Origin: JAEVLT01 sp964484065
GTDB lineage: Bacteria; Bacillota; Bacilli; Bacillales; Cytobacillaceae
NCBI GenBank assembly: GCA_964484065.1
Contig: CAZAEW010000002.1
Location: 248,001-312,000, forward strand
Direction of reading: 5' to 3'
Length of the DNA: 64,000 bases
Shown: positions 34,024-42,428 of the stretch, piece by piece
Layout of the letters: each line of letters starts with the position of its first letter
Position numbering within the stretch: position 1 is the stretch's first letter
Program-made: the position numbers and the translations under genes
The notes under the pieces: model-generated
The model's input: only the letters and a program-made list of their open reading frames with translations
Database searches by the model: none
What the model was told of the DNA's origin: nothing

Positions 34024-35313
34024 ATGGAACCATTAAAATTAAAGACGAATATTTTAGGGCTATCAGGTTCAGTTGATGTTCCGGGAGATAAGTCCATTTC
34101 ACACCGTTCCGTTATGTTTGGAAGCATTGCAGAAGGTGTAACGACTGTAACCAATTTTTTGCCGGGTGACGATTGTTTAAGCACCATTTCTTGTTTTCGG
34201 AAATTGGGAGTAAAAATCGAGGAACTGGGTAATGAGATTCAGATTACCGGAAAAGGTTTTGACGGTCTTGAAGAACCAAATGAAGTCCTAGATGTCGGCA
34301 ATTCTGGAACTACGATACGTCTTATGCTCGGAATTCTTTCCGGAAGACCATTTTTTTCTGCTCTCCAAGGCGATCATTCCATAGGTAAGCGGCCGATGAC
34401 AAGGGTGACGGTTCCGCTAACAAAAATGGGAGCGAAAATCGATGGGAGAAAAAAAGGTGAGTTCACTCCGTTAGTGATTCGGGGCGGAGAGCTGCAGCCG
34501 ATTCGTTATGAAATGCCGGTTGCCAGTGCCCAGGTAAAATCAGCTCTTTTATTTGCTGGACTTCAGGCGGAAGGTGAAACGGTCATCATAGAAAAATCGG
34601 AATCCCGAGATCACACAGAAAGAATGATTCAGCAATTCGGCGGAGAAATCAACAAGGAAAATGGAACGATCACTTTAAAAGGCGGTCAAAAGTTAAAGGC
34701 TGCCAGGGTCCATGTTCCAGGGGATATCTCTTCAGCAGCCTTTTTTCTTGTAGCCGGAGCCATCATACCTGACAGTGAAATCATATTAAAAAATGTCGGT
34801 TTAAATCCAACCAGAACCGGGATTCTTCATGTTATGAAAAACATGGGCGCGGATCTCGAGGTATTGCCGTATGAGAACGGTTCTTCTGAACCTGCAGGGG
34901 ATTTGATTATTAAATCTTCCCGGCTGAATGGAACGGTTATTGAAGGAGATTTAATTCCAAGATTAATCGATGAGATTCCAATTATTGCCTTGCTTGCGAC
35001 TCAAGCAGAAGGTGTTACGGTTATCAAGGATGCACAGGAACTAAAAGTAAAAGAAACAAACCGGATTGATACAGTTGTCCAGGAGTTAAGAAAACTTGGG
35101 GCAAAAATCGAAGGTACAGATGATGGAATGATTATTTACGGGAAAACAAGTCTAACAGGCGGGACCGTATCAAGCCATGGAGATCACCGAATTGGGATGA
35201 TGCTTGCCATTGCAGCTGCGATTTGTTCAGAAGAAGTATATCTTGAAAATCCATCGGCAATCTCGGTATCTTATCCAAACTTCTTTACACACTTAAATAA
35301 TTTAATAAAATAA
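34024..35313 (+). CDS. aroE: 3-phosphoshikimate 1-carboxyvinyltransferase (EPSP synthase)
   Basis: This is the shikimate pathway enzyme called AroA in E. coli and AroE in B. subtilis. PGDKSISHR (near residue 20), LDVGNSGTTIRLMLGIL (near 90), RPMTRV, SAQVKSALLFAGL and VKETNRIDT are all present. The 429-aa length is standard. An AGAAGGGG site precedes the ATG. It is the last gene of the aro operon, closed by the terminator at 35312. The position-100 region (GNSGTTIR) has Gly-Asn-Ser-Gly; class I versus II sensitivity cannot be decided here. Confidence 0.96.
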   Translation: MEPLKLKTNILGLSGSVDVPGDKSISHRSVMFGSIAEGVTTVTNFLPGDDCLSTISCFRKLGVKIEELGNEIQITGKGFDGLEEPNEVLDVGNSGTTIRLMLGILSGRPFFSALQGDHSIGKRPMTRVTVPLTKMGAKIDGRKKGEFTPLVIRGGELQPIRYEMPVASAQVKSALLFAGLQAEGETVIIEKSESRDHTERMIQQFGGEINKENGTITLKGGQKLKAARVHVPGDISSAAFFLVAGAIIPDSEIILKNVGLNPTRTGILHVMKNMGADLEVLPYENGSSEPAGDLIIKSSRLNGTVIEGDLIPRLIDEIPIIALLATQAEGVTVIKDAQELKVKETNRIDTVVQELRKLGAKIEGTDDGMIIYGKTSLTGGTVSSHGDHRIGMMLAIAAAICSEEVYLENPSAISVSYPNFFTHLNNLIK

Positions 35314-35347
35314 AAAGCCGTTTATATGATACGGCTTTTTATTTTTT
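35312..35347 (+). terminator. Terminator of the aromatic operon
   Basis: A perfect 10-bp stem (35312-35321 with 35331-35340) continues into T-rich DNA; it begins inside the aroE stop region. Confidence 0.9.
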
Positions 35348-35544
35348 AGATTTTCAGCATTACTTACCTAAAAACAAAGAAATCAAGAATCTTGATGCTA
35401 ATGCTTTATTTGGTTATCATGATATCATAAAGGTAAAATCAGCGGTATTTTGTCCAAAAAAGAAAAAGTCATCATGGCAGGGCAAGCATCCAGATACAAC
35501 GTATTTTTTTATAATCAAGGAGATTTTGGAGAAGAGGATTAATA

Positions 35545-36810
35545 ATGGACAAAGTAAAAAAAATACTAAAAATGCTTGAAAATGGTCAACATAAACAAGC
35601 AAAAATTGAATATAATGAAGTATTAACTAACGGCACACCCGATGAAAAATTTATCTTGGCAGAAGAAATGTTTCAATACGGATTTTTGGAAGAAGCCAAA
35701 TCGCTGGTAGAAAGCCTTCTGAAAGTCTACTGTGATGAAGGCGAACTCCTTGTTTTACTTGCAGAAATTTTAATTGAAGCTGGCAGTGATGAACAAGCAA
35801 TCCTTGTGCTCGAACGCATTTCGGCAGATGACCCCGCATTTGCCCAGGCATTATTAATTCTAGCCGATTTATATCAAGTCCAAGGACTGTTTGAGGTATG
35901 TGAACAAAAATTGCTGCAAGCCAAGAAGACCCTTCCGGATGAAGTCGTCATTGATTTTGCACTGGGTGAATTTTACAAAGATCAAGGAGAAGTGGCAAAG
36001 GCACTGAAAGCTTTTAGAGATGTTCTTAAGCAGCAAACGGAAATAGCAGGAGTTAATATCAATCAGAGAATTGCCGAATTGCTCAGCACATCAGGAAGTT
36101 TTGAAGAGTCACTGCCTTACTATGAAAAGGCTCTCGATGGAAAATTGGAAATTGATACTTTATTCGGGTATGCTTTTACTGCTTTTCAAGGCGGTTTTTA
36201 TCGCACTGCAATTGAAAGGTTCCTAGAATTAAAAGAACTCGACCCGGAATATCATTCTCTTTATCTTCCGCTTGCAAAGGCTTATGAACATGAAGAAGAA
36301 TTGGAAAATTGCATTGATGCCGTGCGGCTGGGAATCAGGCAAGATGAGTTTAATAAGGAATTATTTTATTATGGCGGAAAAATTTTGTTGAAACTTGGCA
36401 AAGAAGATCAAGCAGAACAGTATTTTCGTGAAGCACTTGCATTAGACCCGGGATATACTGAGGCTGCGTTAACATTAAACAAATTGTTCCTTAAGCAGGA
36501 GCAGTACAGACAAGTTATCGAACTGATAAGTTCACTGGAAACACTCGGTGAGGAAGAACCGCAATTTTTATGGGACGGGGCATATGCATACCAAATGCTC
36601 GAGGAATATCCAAAGGCATTAGACAAATATGAAACAGCATATACTTTTTTTAAGAATAATGAAGTATTTTTGACAGATTACGGATATTTTTTAATTGAGG
36701 AAGGAAAAAACGCAAGAGCTGCCGAAATTTTTAAACAACTATTAAAAAAAGATCCTTCAAACGAAGAGTATCTGGATTTGTTACAGCGTTTGATTGACAT
36801 AGAGCTCTAA
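35545..36810 (+). CDS. ypiA: TPR-repeat protein YpiA
   Basis: It is a 421-aa soluble protein made of about ten TPR-like helical pairs, such as AKALKAFRDVLKQ, YYEKALDGKLEIDTLFGYAF and AEQYFREALALDPGYTEAA. No catalytic motif is visible. Position before ypiB and after aroE matches B. subtilis YpiA. In Listeria and Bacillus, homologues of this neighbourhood are reported to influence ClpCP-dependent turnover of MurA; that role is family knowledge and only suggested here. An ATTTTGGAGAAGAGG site precedes the ATG. Confidence 0.87.
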   Translation: MDKVKKILKMLENGQHKQAKIEYNEVLTNGTPDEKFILAEEMFQYGFLEEAKSLVESLLKVYCDEGELLVLLAEILIEAGSDEQAILVLERISADDPAFAQALLILADLYQVQGLFEVCEQKLLQAKKTLPDEVVIDFALGEFYKDQGEVAKALKAFRDVLKQQTEIAGVNINQRIAELLSTSGSFEESLPYYEKALDGKLEIDTLFGYAFTAFQGGFYRTAIERFLELKELDPEYHSLYLPLAKAYEHEEELENCIDAVRLGIRQDEFNKELFYYGGKILLKLGKEDQAEQYFREALALDPGYTEAALTLNKLFLKQEQYRQVIELISSLETLGEEEPQFLWDGAYAYQMLEEYPKALDKYETAYTFFKNNEVFLTDYGYFLIEEGKNARAAEIFKQLLKKDPSNEEYLDLLQRLIDIEL

Positions 36811-36841
36811 ATAAGCTGAATAACAGAGGAGGGAATCGATT

Positions 36842-37408
36842 ATGGCAACCCCTGTTTCTGTCAACGAGAAAAAGGACTTTATTCGCTGGTTTTTAAATCA
36901 TTATCAACTAAAGCGCAGAGAATGTGTTTGGATCTTAAATTACTTAATGAGCCATGATCAGTTAATGGAAAAAGTTCATTTTGTCGAGCAAGCGCAATAT
37001 TGCCCTAGAGGGTTAATAATGTCTACTCATTGCGTAGATAAAGTGCCGTTTCGTTTTTATAAAGAAAACGTAATGACAACGGACGCGGAAAAATCCTTCC
37101 ATGATATTCGCCTCAACAGAGAAGAAGATATTTATATTCAACTAAACTTTCATGCTTCAAATCAAAAGCATCAATATGCAGCAGTTCTTGAAGATAATCC
37201 ATTTATACCAAATCATTTGCAAGTAAACGAAAAAGACGGAGCCATCGCTGAGCAATTTTTAAACTACAGTATCGAACGATTTCAGCAGGAAAAGCTATTG
37301 GCATTAATTGATGAAGCGTTGGATAAACAAGACCGTGAAGCGTTTCAAGCTTTAACTGAAAAGTTGAATCATCTTAAGATTTCTGAACAGCATGGGAGCC
37401 TGCATTAA
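36842..37408 (+). CDS. ypiB: UPF0302/YpiB protein with IDEAL domain (ReoY family)
   Basis: The N-terminal UPF0302 domain (about residues 8-110) includes KKDFIRWFLNHYQLKRREC and FVEQAQYCPRGLIMS. A C-terminal IDEAL motif follows, LIDEALDKQDREAFQALTEKL (about 150-172). The Listeria homologue ReoY controls degradation of MurA by ClpCP. The 188-aa length is slightly longer than B. subtilis YpiB. It is 31 nt downstream of ypiA, probably one transcript. Confidence 0.88.
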   Translation: MATPVSVNEKKDFIRWFLNHYQLKRRECVWILNYLMSHDQLMEKVHFVEQAQYCPRGLIMSTHCVDKVPFRFYKENVMTTDAEKSFHDIRLNREEDIYIQLNFHASNQKHQYAAVLEDNPFIPNHLQVNEKDGAIAEQFLNYSIERFQQEKLLALIDEALDKQDREAFQALTEKLNHLKISEQHGSLH

Positions 37409-37482
37409 GCAAGCTTCCTTTATTTTTGCAGACATAAATATATCTGGAATAAATGGTAATATTAATAATCGGAGTGATGAGT

Positions 37483-37947
37483 GTGAAGTGGATTCCGCAG
37501 GATATTGAAATGTATATAGCAGAAAAAGAATATGTGGACACAGCTGTTATTCCTCTTCTTCCTGTATCTTTTGGGGATGACATGAAACAGACGGCTTCAA
37601 TGGCGGAATTTATTACGTTGATTGCCGCTCTTCTTGAAAGACAATTTACGGGGCGGATTTTACTCCTTCCGCCATTTACCTATTTAGCTCAGGATAATCG
37701 TGAAGTTAGAATGGATGAGCTCCTGAGATGGACAGCCGGTTTAAAAGAAAACAATTTCAGCCACATCTATTTCCTGACAGCTGACAGTGAATGGAAAGAC
37801 TACGAAAAAAGATTGAAGGAAACCCTTATTTGGATTCCCTCCATTTCACTGGAAAACTTAGAAGGTTCTCAAAGTAAGTCAATTATCGACAGTCAAGTAA
37901 AACAACTGTTAACATTATTTACCCGGAAATGGCATCAGATTCAATAA
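37483..37947 (+). CDS. ypiF: DUF2487 family protein YpiF
   Basis: A 154-aa protein starting MKWIPQDIEMYIAEKEYVDT. GTG 37483 is chosen because the CGGAGTGATG site is 8 nt upstream; an ATG at 37477 is too close to it and the frame open from 37453 lacks a site. Gene order ypiB-ypiF-qcrA is conserved, and in B. subtilis ypiF is linked to expression of the qcr operon only by position. Function unknown. Its stop is followed at once by an inverted repeat. Confidence 0.85.
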   Translation: MKWIPQDIEMYIAEKEYVDTAVIPLLPVSFGDDMKQTASMAEFITLIAALLERQFTGRILLLPPFTYLAQDNREVRMDELLRWTAGLKENNFSHIYFLTADSEWKDYEKRLKETLIWIPSISLENLEGSQSKSIIDSQVKQLLTLFTRKWHQIQ

Positions 37948-37978
37948 TTGTCAAGGTTTCTAATATGTCAACAGTATA

Positions 37979-38007
37979 TTGACCTTGACAAGAGATTGAT
38001 ATATCAT
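37979..38007 (+). promoter_or_regulatory. Sigma A promoter of qcrABC with overlapping inverted repeat
   Basis: TTGACC (37979-37984) and TATCAT (38002-38007) are 17 nt apart. The right arm of a perfect 10-bp inverted repeat (37948-37957 with 37982-37991) covers the end of the -35 box. Confidence 0.55.
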
Positions 38008-38067
38008 GATTTTAAAATGTTTAGGAATGTCCGCTTGACTTAACTACAAATCAGAGGGGGGAAAGGA

Positions 38068-38577
38068 TTGAGTAAGGAACGAGTTTCACGACGTCAATTC
38101 TTAAGCTATACTTTAACAGGTGTAGGCGGTTTCATGGCCGCAGGAATGTTAATGCCCATGATTCGTTTTGCAGTTGATCCTGTTTTACAAGCGGATCAAG
38201 GAGGAAACTTCATTGCAACCAAGCAAAAGGTTTCTGAATTAACGAACGAACCGGTTCGTGTTGACTTTACCTTTAAGCAAAAGGATGCTTGGTATGAATC
38301 AGATGTTACCAATACCGCCTGGGTTTACAGGGATAAAGCGACGAATAAAATTGTTGCTCTCTCCCCCGTATGTAAACACTTAGGCTGTACGGTTAACTGG
38401 AATACTGACAAAGCGCATCCAAATCAGTTTTTCTGCCCATGTCATTATGGGAGGTACACAAAAGATGGTACCAATGTTCCCGGAACACCTCCGACGGCAC
38501 CTCTTGATGTATATCCATACAAAGAAAAAGACGGATATTTGTATTTAGGAAAAGCCGAACCACGGAAGGGAGCGTAA
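38068..38577 (+). CDS. qcrA: Menaquinol:cytochrome c reductase Rieske iron-sulfur subunit
   Basis: QcrA transfers electrons from menaquinol to the cytochrome c heme. An N-terminal basic SRRQFL segment (Tat-like) and a membrane helix (about residues 13-33) precede the Rieske domain, whose cluster ligands appear as CKHLGC near residue 106 and CPCHYGRY near 127. Length is 169 aa. It starts from TTG after GGGGGGAAAGGA. It is the first gene of qcrABC, with 2 nt before qcrB. Confidence 0.96.
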   Translation: MSKERVSRRQFLSYTLTGVGGFMAAGMLMPMIRFAVDPVLQADQGGNFIATKQKVSELTNEPVRVDFTFKQKDAWYESDVTNTAWVYRDKATNKIVALSPVCKHLGCTVNWNTDKAHPNQFFCPCHYGRYTKDGTNVPGTPPTAPLDVYPYKEKDGYLYLGKAEPRKGA

Positions 38578-38579
38578 TC

Positions 38580-39254
38580 ATGTTAAACAAAATTTACGAC
38601 TGGGTAGATGAGCGTTTAGATATTACGCCGCTGTGGCGGGATATCGCTGACCACGAAGTTCCGGAACATGTCAATCCGGCCCATCACTTTTCTGCATTTG
38701 TATATTGTTTTGGCGGTTTAACATTCTTTATTACAGTTATCCAAATTTTATCAGGTATGTTTTTGACGATGTATTATGTTCCTGACATAAAAAATGCTTG
38801 GGAATCTGTTTATTATCTTCAAAATGAAGTTGCTTTTGGACAAATTGTCCGGGGAATGCATCATTGGGGCGCAAGTTTAGTACTTGTTATGATGTTTTTA
38901 CATACATTGCGCGTCTTTTTCCAGGGCGCATACAAAAAGCCCCGCGAACTTAACTGGATTGTTGGAGTCCTTATTTTCTTTGTTATGCTTGGTTTAGGAT
39001 TTACAGGTTATTTATTACCTTGGGATATGAAAGCACTGTTTGCGACAAAAGTAGGTTTGCAGATTGCTGAATCAGTGCCATTTATCGGTTCTTATGTGAA
39101 AGTTCTGCTGGCAGGAAACGAGCATATAGTTGGCGCACAAACATTAACCCGTTTCTTTGCTATCCATGTCTTCTTCCTTCCTGGCGCACTGCTTGGATTA
39201 ATGGGAGCTCACTTCTTAATGATACGTAAACAAGGTATTTCCGGACCTTTGTAA
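38580..39254 (+). CDS. qcrB: Menaquinol:cytochrome c reductase cytochrome b6 subunit
   Basis: A four-helix cytochrome b6-type subunit of 224 aa. Heme-binding histidines are seen in the MHHWGASLVLVMMFLHTLRVFF helix (near residue 100) and the FFAIHVFFLPGALLGLMGAHF helix (near 200). GFTGYLLPWDMKA near 147 is the family signature. Together with QcrC it forms the membrane core of the bc complex. It starts 2 nt after qcrA. Confidence 0.96.
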   Translation: MLNKIYDWVDERLDITPLWRDIADHEVPEHVNPAHHFSAFVYCFGGLTFFITVIQILSGMFLTMYYVPDIKNAWESVYYLQNEVAFGQIVRGMHHWGASLVLVMMFLHTLRVFFQGAYKKPRELNWIVGVLIFFVMLGLGFTGYLLPWDMKALFATKVGLQIAESVPFIGSYVKVLLAGNEHIVGAQTLTRFFAIHVFFLPGALLGLMGAHFLMIRKQGISGPL

Positions 39255-39310
39255 AAAGTGTGTTTGATTTTATCCAATGAGTTTTATAGGAAAAGGAGGG
39301 GGATTTCTCA

Positions 39311-40084
39311 ATGCATCGCGGTAAAGGTATGAAGTTCGTAGGTGACTCCCGCGTTCTTGCACCTTCTGAACGCAAACCCAATATTCCAAAGGATTATTCG
39401 GAATATCCTGGTAAAACAGAAGCATTCTGGCCTAACTTTCTTCTGAAAGAATGGATGGTAGGTGCGGTATTTCTGGTTGGCTTTTTATGCTTAACGGTTG
39501 CCCATCCGGCCCCGCTGGAGAGAATTGCGGATCCAACCGATACAGGCTATATTCCATTGCCAGACTGGTACTTCCTATTTTTATATCAATTGCTTAAATA
39601 TTCTTATGCATCTGGTCCATATACCGTTATCGGTGTAATTGCAATCCCGGGACTTGCTTTTGGAGGATTATTATTAGCTCCATTTCTTGATCGCGGTCCG
39701 GAACGAAGACCGGTTAAACGGCCGATTGCTACCGGTGCAATGTTATTAACATTAGCAGCAATCGTTTTTTTAACTTGGCAGTCTGTGGCAACACATGATT
39801 GGAAGAAAGCAGAAGAGCAAGGAAAGATTGTTGCAAAAGCTGATATTGATAAAACAAGTGAAGGCTATAAAGTATTTAAAGACCAAGGCTGTATTGCCTG
39901 TCATGGCGACAGTTTACAAGGCGGCGCAGCTGCCCCGACTCTTGTCGGGACTGGATTAGATGCAAGCCAAGTGGCAAACGTTGCTAAAAACGGTAAAGGA
40001 AAAATGCCTGCCGGTATTTTTAAGGGCAATGATGCACAGCTGAAAGCTTTGTCCGAATTTATTGCAGGACTTGGTAAAAAATAA
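39311..40084 (+). CDS. qcrC: Menaquinol:cytochrome c reductase cytochrome b/c subunit
   Basis: It is a fusion of a subunit IV-like membrane part (three helices, with PLPDWYFLFLYQLLKYS and the conserved proline-rich LAPFLDRGPERRPVKRP) and a C-terminal cytochrome c domain with heme motif CIACH near residue 198. The methionine ligand is likely in GKMPAGIF. Length is 257 aa. The AGGAGGGGG site lies 9 nt before the ATG. A terminator follows. Confidence 0.95.
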   Translation: MHRGKGMKFVGDSRVLAPSERKPNIPKDYSEYPGKTEAFWPNFLLKEWMVGAVFLVGFLCLTVAHPAPLERIADPTDTGYIPLPDWYFLFLYQLLKYSYASGPYTVIGVIAIPGLAFGGLLLAPFLDRGPERRPVKRPIATGAMLLTLAAIVFLTWQSVATHDWKKAEEQGKIVAKADIDKTSEGYKVFKDQGCIACHGDSLQGGAAAPTLVGTGLDASQVANVAKNGKGKMPAGIFKGNDAQLKALSEFIAGLGKK

Positions 40085-40088
40085 TCAT

Positions 40089-40123
40089 AAAAAGCTGGCG
40101 AGGCTCATTTCGTCAGCTTTTTT
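40089..40123 (+). terminator. Terminator of qcrABC
   Basis: A 10-bp stem (40091-40100 with 40111-40120, one G-U pair) is followed by T residues. Confidence 0.85.
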
Positions 40124-40159
40124 CCGTCGATTGAAGTTGGATAGAAAAGAGGAGTCAAG

Positions 40160-40753
40160 ATGAAATGGATTTATCCCTTTTTAGCAAACCGGTCATTCTT
40201 AGTCCTGCTGCTGCTTGTTAATATTGCTGGAACTATTTATGGTTATTATTGGTATGGTTGGCAGCTGGCTGAAACTCCAACTGTTTTTCTGCCCTTTGTT
40301 CCCGATAGTCCCACTGCCAGTTTATTTTTTGTTTTTGTTATTATTGCTTTTTTACTTAATAAAAATTGGCCTCTTGCAGAAGCATTAGCGGTTGTTACAT
40401 TATTTAAGTACGGTATCTGGGCGGTGGTCATGAATTTGCTTGTTTATTTTGTACAGGGGGAACTTGATATTACTGGATGCATGTTAATGGCATCCCATTT
40501 TGCGATGGCATTACAAGGCTTGTTGTACGCCCCTTTTTATCGCTTTAAACAAGCCCATTTATGGGTTGCTGCAGTCTGGGTCTTACATGATATCGTGATT
40601 GATTATGTTTTTGGTATGATGCCAAGTTATCAGATGCTGGACCGGTATACTCGGCAAATAGGGTATTTTACTTTTTGGCTTACGATTTTATCAATTGGGA
40701 TAGGGTACGTTGCCGGCATCCGTAAAGGGCGTTTCCAATTGGATTTAAAGTAG
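40160..40753 (+). CDS. ypjA: DUF1405 membrane protein YpjA
   Basis: A 197-aa polytopic protein with about six hydrophobic helices, starting MKWIYPFLANRSFLVLLLLVN. No catalytic residues are recognised. Position between qcrC and ypjB matches B. subtilis YpjA (DUF1405). An AAGAGGAG site precedes the ATG. Function unknown. Confidence 0.85.
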   Translation: MKWIYPFLANRSFLVLLLLVNIAGTIYGYYWYGWQLAETPTVFLPFVPDSPTASLFFVFVIIAFLLNKNWPLAEALAVVTLFKYGIWAVVMNLLVYFVQGELDITGCMLMASHFAMALQGLLYAPFYRFKQAHLWVAAVWVLHDIVIDYVFGMMPSYQMLDRYTRQIGYFTFWLTILSIGIGYVAGIRKGRFQLDLK

Positions 40754-40829
40754 TTTTTCCGCTTTAGAAAAGTGGTCTATCCTTGTTTTCCTTTTCATAC
40801 ATTTAAGTAGAGTGAAAGGGGGGACAAGT

Positions 40830-41624
40830 TTGAAGGCAAAATGGCAATGGTTATTTTTGTGTATTTTTTTCTTAATGCCAATCAGTGTAAACGGCGAACA
40901 GCAAGAGCCCATTTCAAAACTTGATGATATTTCTGATGAAGCTCTGCAAATGGTTAAATTCCATAGATATGATGATGCTAAAAAGCTTTTAGACTATTTT
41001 ACTGTTCAGTTCTCCACTATTACAAAAAATGAACGGCCGCTAACATCCGATGAAGTTAGAATTGTAACGATATCCAGGGATGAAGCAATGGAGGCTGCTG
41101 TCAGTTCCGATATGAACGACCAGGAAAGAATCAGCAGATTAACGAAATTTCGGCTTGTCATCGATGCTGTCACAACAAAGCAACGACCTTTATGGACCGA
41201 AATGGAAGGCAGGATTCTTACAACTTTTCATCAAGTGAAGGCTGCCGCAAAAAATGGGGATAGGAGCCAATTTAATGCTAGTCTCAATTCCTTTCTTTCA
41301 CTATATAATATGATTTATCCAAGTATGAAAATTGATGTGCCGGTAGAAAATATTCAAAAGCTGGACACTAGAATAAATTATATCGATGAATACCGTTCTG
41401 AAATTCCCGCGGATACAAAAAAAATAACAGAACTTGATGGTTTAGAAGCGGATTTAAAAAAGCTCTTTGCAGATATGGATGAAGATCAAACAGACCCTTC
41501 TTTATGGTGGGTTATCATCTCTACAGGGAGCATAATTATCATGACATTATCCTATGTTGGCTGGAGAAAATATCAAGCTGACAAAAATCTGAAGAAAGAT
41601 CGTTCGCATGAGTATAAAGATTGA
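40830..41624 (+). CDS. ypjB: Sporulation protein YpjB
   Basis: A 264-aa protein with an N-terminal signal peptide, ending near the ISVNGEQQ segment, an extracytoplasmic helical domain and a C-terminal transmembrane anchor (WWVIISTGSIIIMTLSYVGW, about residues 227-246) followed by a basic tail. The TTG at 40830 is chosen because the AAAGGGGGG site lies 6 nt upstream; the open frame reaches 40812. YpjB is a sporulation-associated protein in B. subtilis; its precise role is unknown. Confidence 0.82.
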   Translation: MKAKWQWLFLCIFFLMPISVNGEQQEPISKLDDISDEALQMVKFHRYDDAKKLLDYFTVQFSTITKNERPLTSDEVRIVTISRDEAMEAAVSSDMNDQERISRLTKFRLVIDAVTTKQRPLWTEMEGRILTTFHQVKAAAKNGDRSQFNASLNSFLSLYNMIYPSMKIDVPVENIQKLDTRINYIDEYRSEIPADTKKITELDGLEADLKKLFADMDEDQTDPSLWWVIISTGSIIIMTLSYVGWRKYQADKNLKKDRSHEYKD

Positions 41625-41682
41625 CACACAAATTCAGCTTGCATACAATATAGACCATTAGAGCTGAATTGGAGGTCTAGTT

Positions 41683-42363
41683 ATGTTTTACCTTGTTTAT
41701 TTTGCGATCATCATCCTGATCCCAATATGGGCGCAGATGAAAGTGAAAGGGACATTTGCCAAGTTTTCACAGGTTCCGTCATCGACCTATCGAAGAGGTG
41801 CAGAAGTTGCAAGGGAAATCTTAAATTCGAATGGCCTATATCATGTTGGGATTGAAGAGGGAAGCGGTTTTTTAAGTGATCATTATGATCCTAGAACCAA
41901 AACAGTCAGATTATCGCCCGAAATATTTCACGGTCAATCGATTGCAGCTGCAGCAGTAGCATCGCATGAATGCGGACATGCCATTCAGGATGCAGAAGGA
42001 TATGCATTTTTGCGGTTTCGCCATGCCTTAGTTCCTGTCGCAAATATCGGCTCAAAGGTTTCATGGGTCTTGATCATGATCGGAATTTTTGTTCATCTTA
42101 GCGGTATGCTGCTATTAGGCATTGTATTTATGGCTGCCGCAGTGCTGTTTCAAGTCATTACTCTTCCAGTGGAATTGAATGCTTCTAATCGTGCTATGAA
42201 ACAGGTCGTTTCATTAGGAATCATCCGAGGTAATGAAGAAAAGCAAACGAGAAAGGTGTTAACTGCAGCGGCACTGACATATGTGGCAGCCGCAGCGGTA
42301 GCTGTGTTGGAATTAGTCAGACTTCTTCTTATCTTTACGGGGATGAATCGGAATAATGATTAA
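41683..42363 (+). CDS. Membrane-embedded neutral zinc metallopeptidase (YugP-like)
   Basis: A 226-aa protein of the zinc_peptidase_2 type. The HExxH-like motif reads ASHECGHAIQ near residue 103. There is an N-terminal helix, two central helices after the active site and a further C-terminal helix. The conserved FLSDHYDPRTKTVRLSP and TLPVELNASNRA segments match YugP. It is placed after ypjB, where my memory of B. subtilis has ypjC directly. A GGAGGTC site precedes the ATG, and a terminator follows. Substrate unknown. Confidence 0.85.
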   Translation: MFYLVYFAIIILIPIWAQMKVKGTFAKFSQVPSSTYRRGAEVAREILNSNGLYHVGIEEGSGFLSDHYDPRTKTVRLSPEIFHGQSIAAAAVASHECGHAIQDAEGYAFLRFRHALVPVANIGSKVSWVLIMIGIFVHLSGMLLLGIVFMAAAVLFQVITLPVELNASNRAMKQVVSLGIIRGNEEKQTRKVLTAAALTYVAAAAVAVLELVRLLLIFTGMNRNND

Positions 42364-42377
42364 TTCAATGAACATTC

Positions 42378-42406
42378 AGGGCTCTTTATTTACAGAGCCC
42401 TTTTTA
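42378..42406 (+). terminator. Terminator between zinc peptidase gene and ypjC
   Basis: A perfect 8-bp stem (42378-42385 with 42394-42401) is followed by a T run on the plus strand. The genes converge here. Confidence 0.8.
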
Positions 42407-42428
42407 CTGTCTTTTAGCAGTGCTATTC

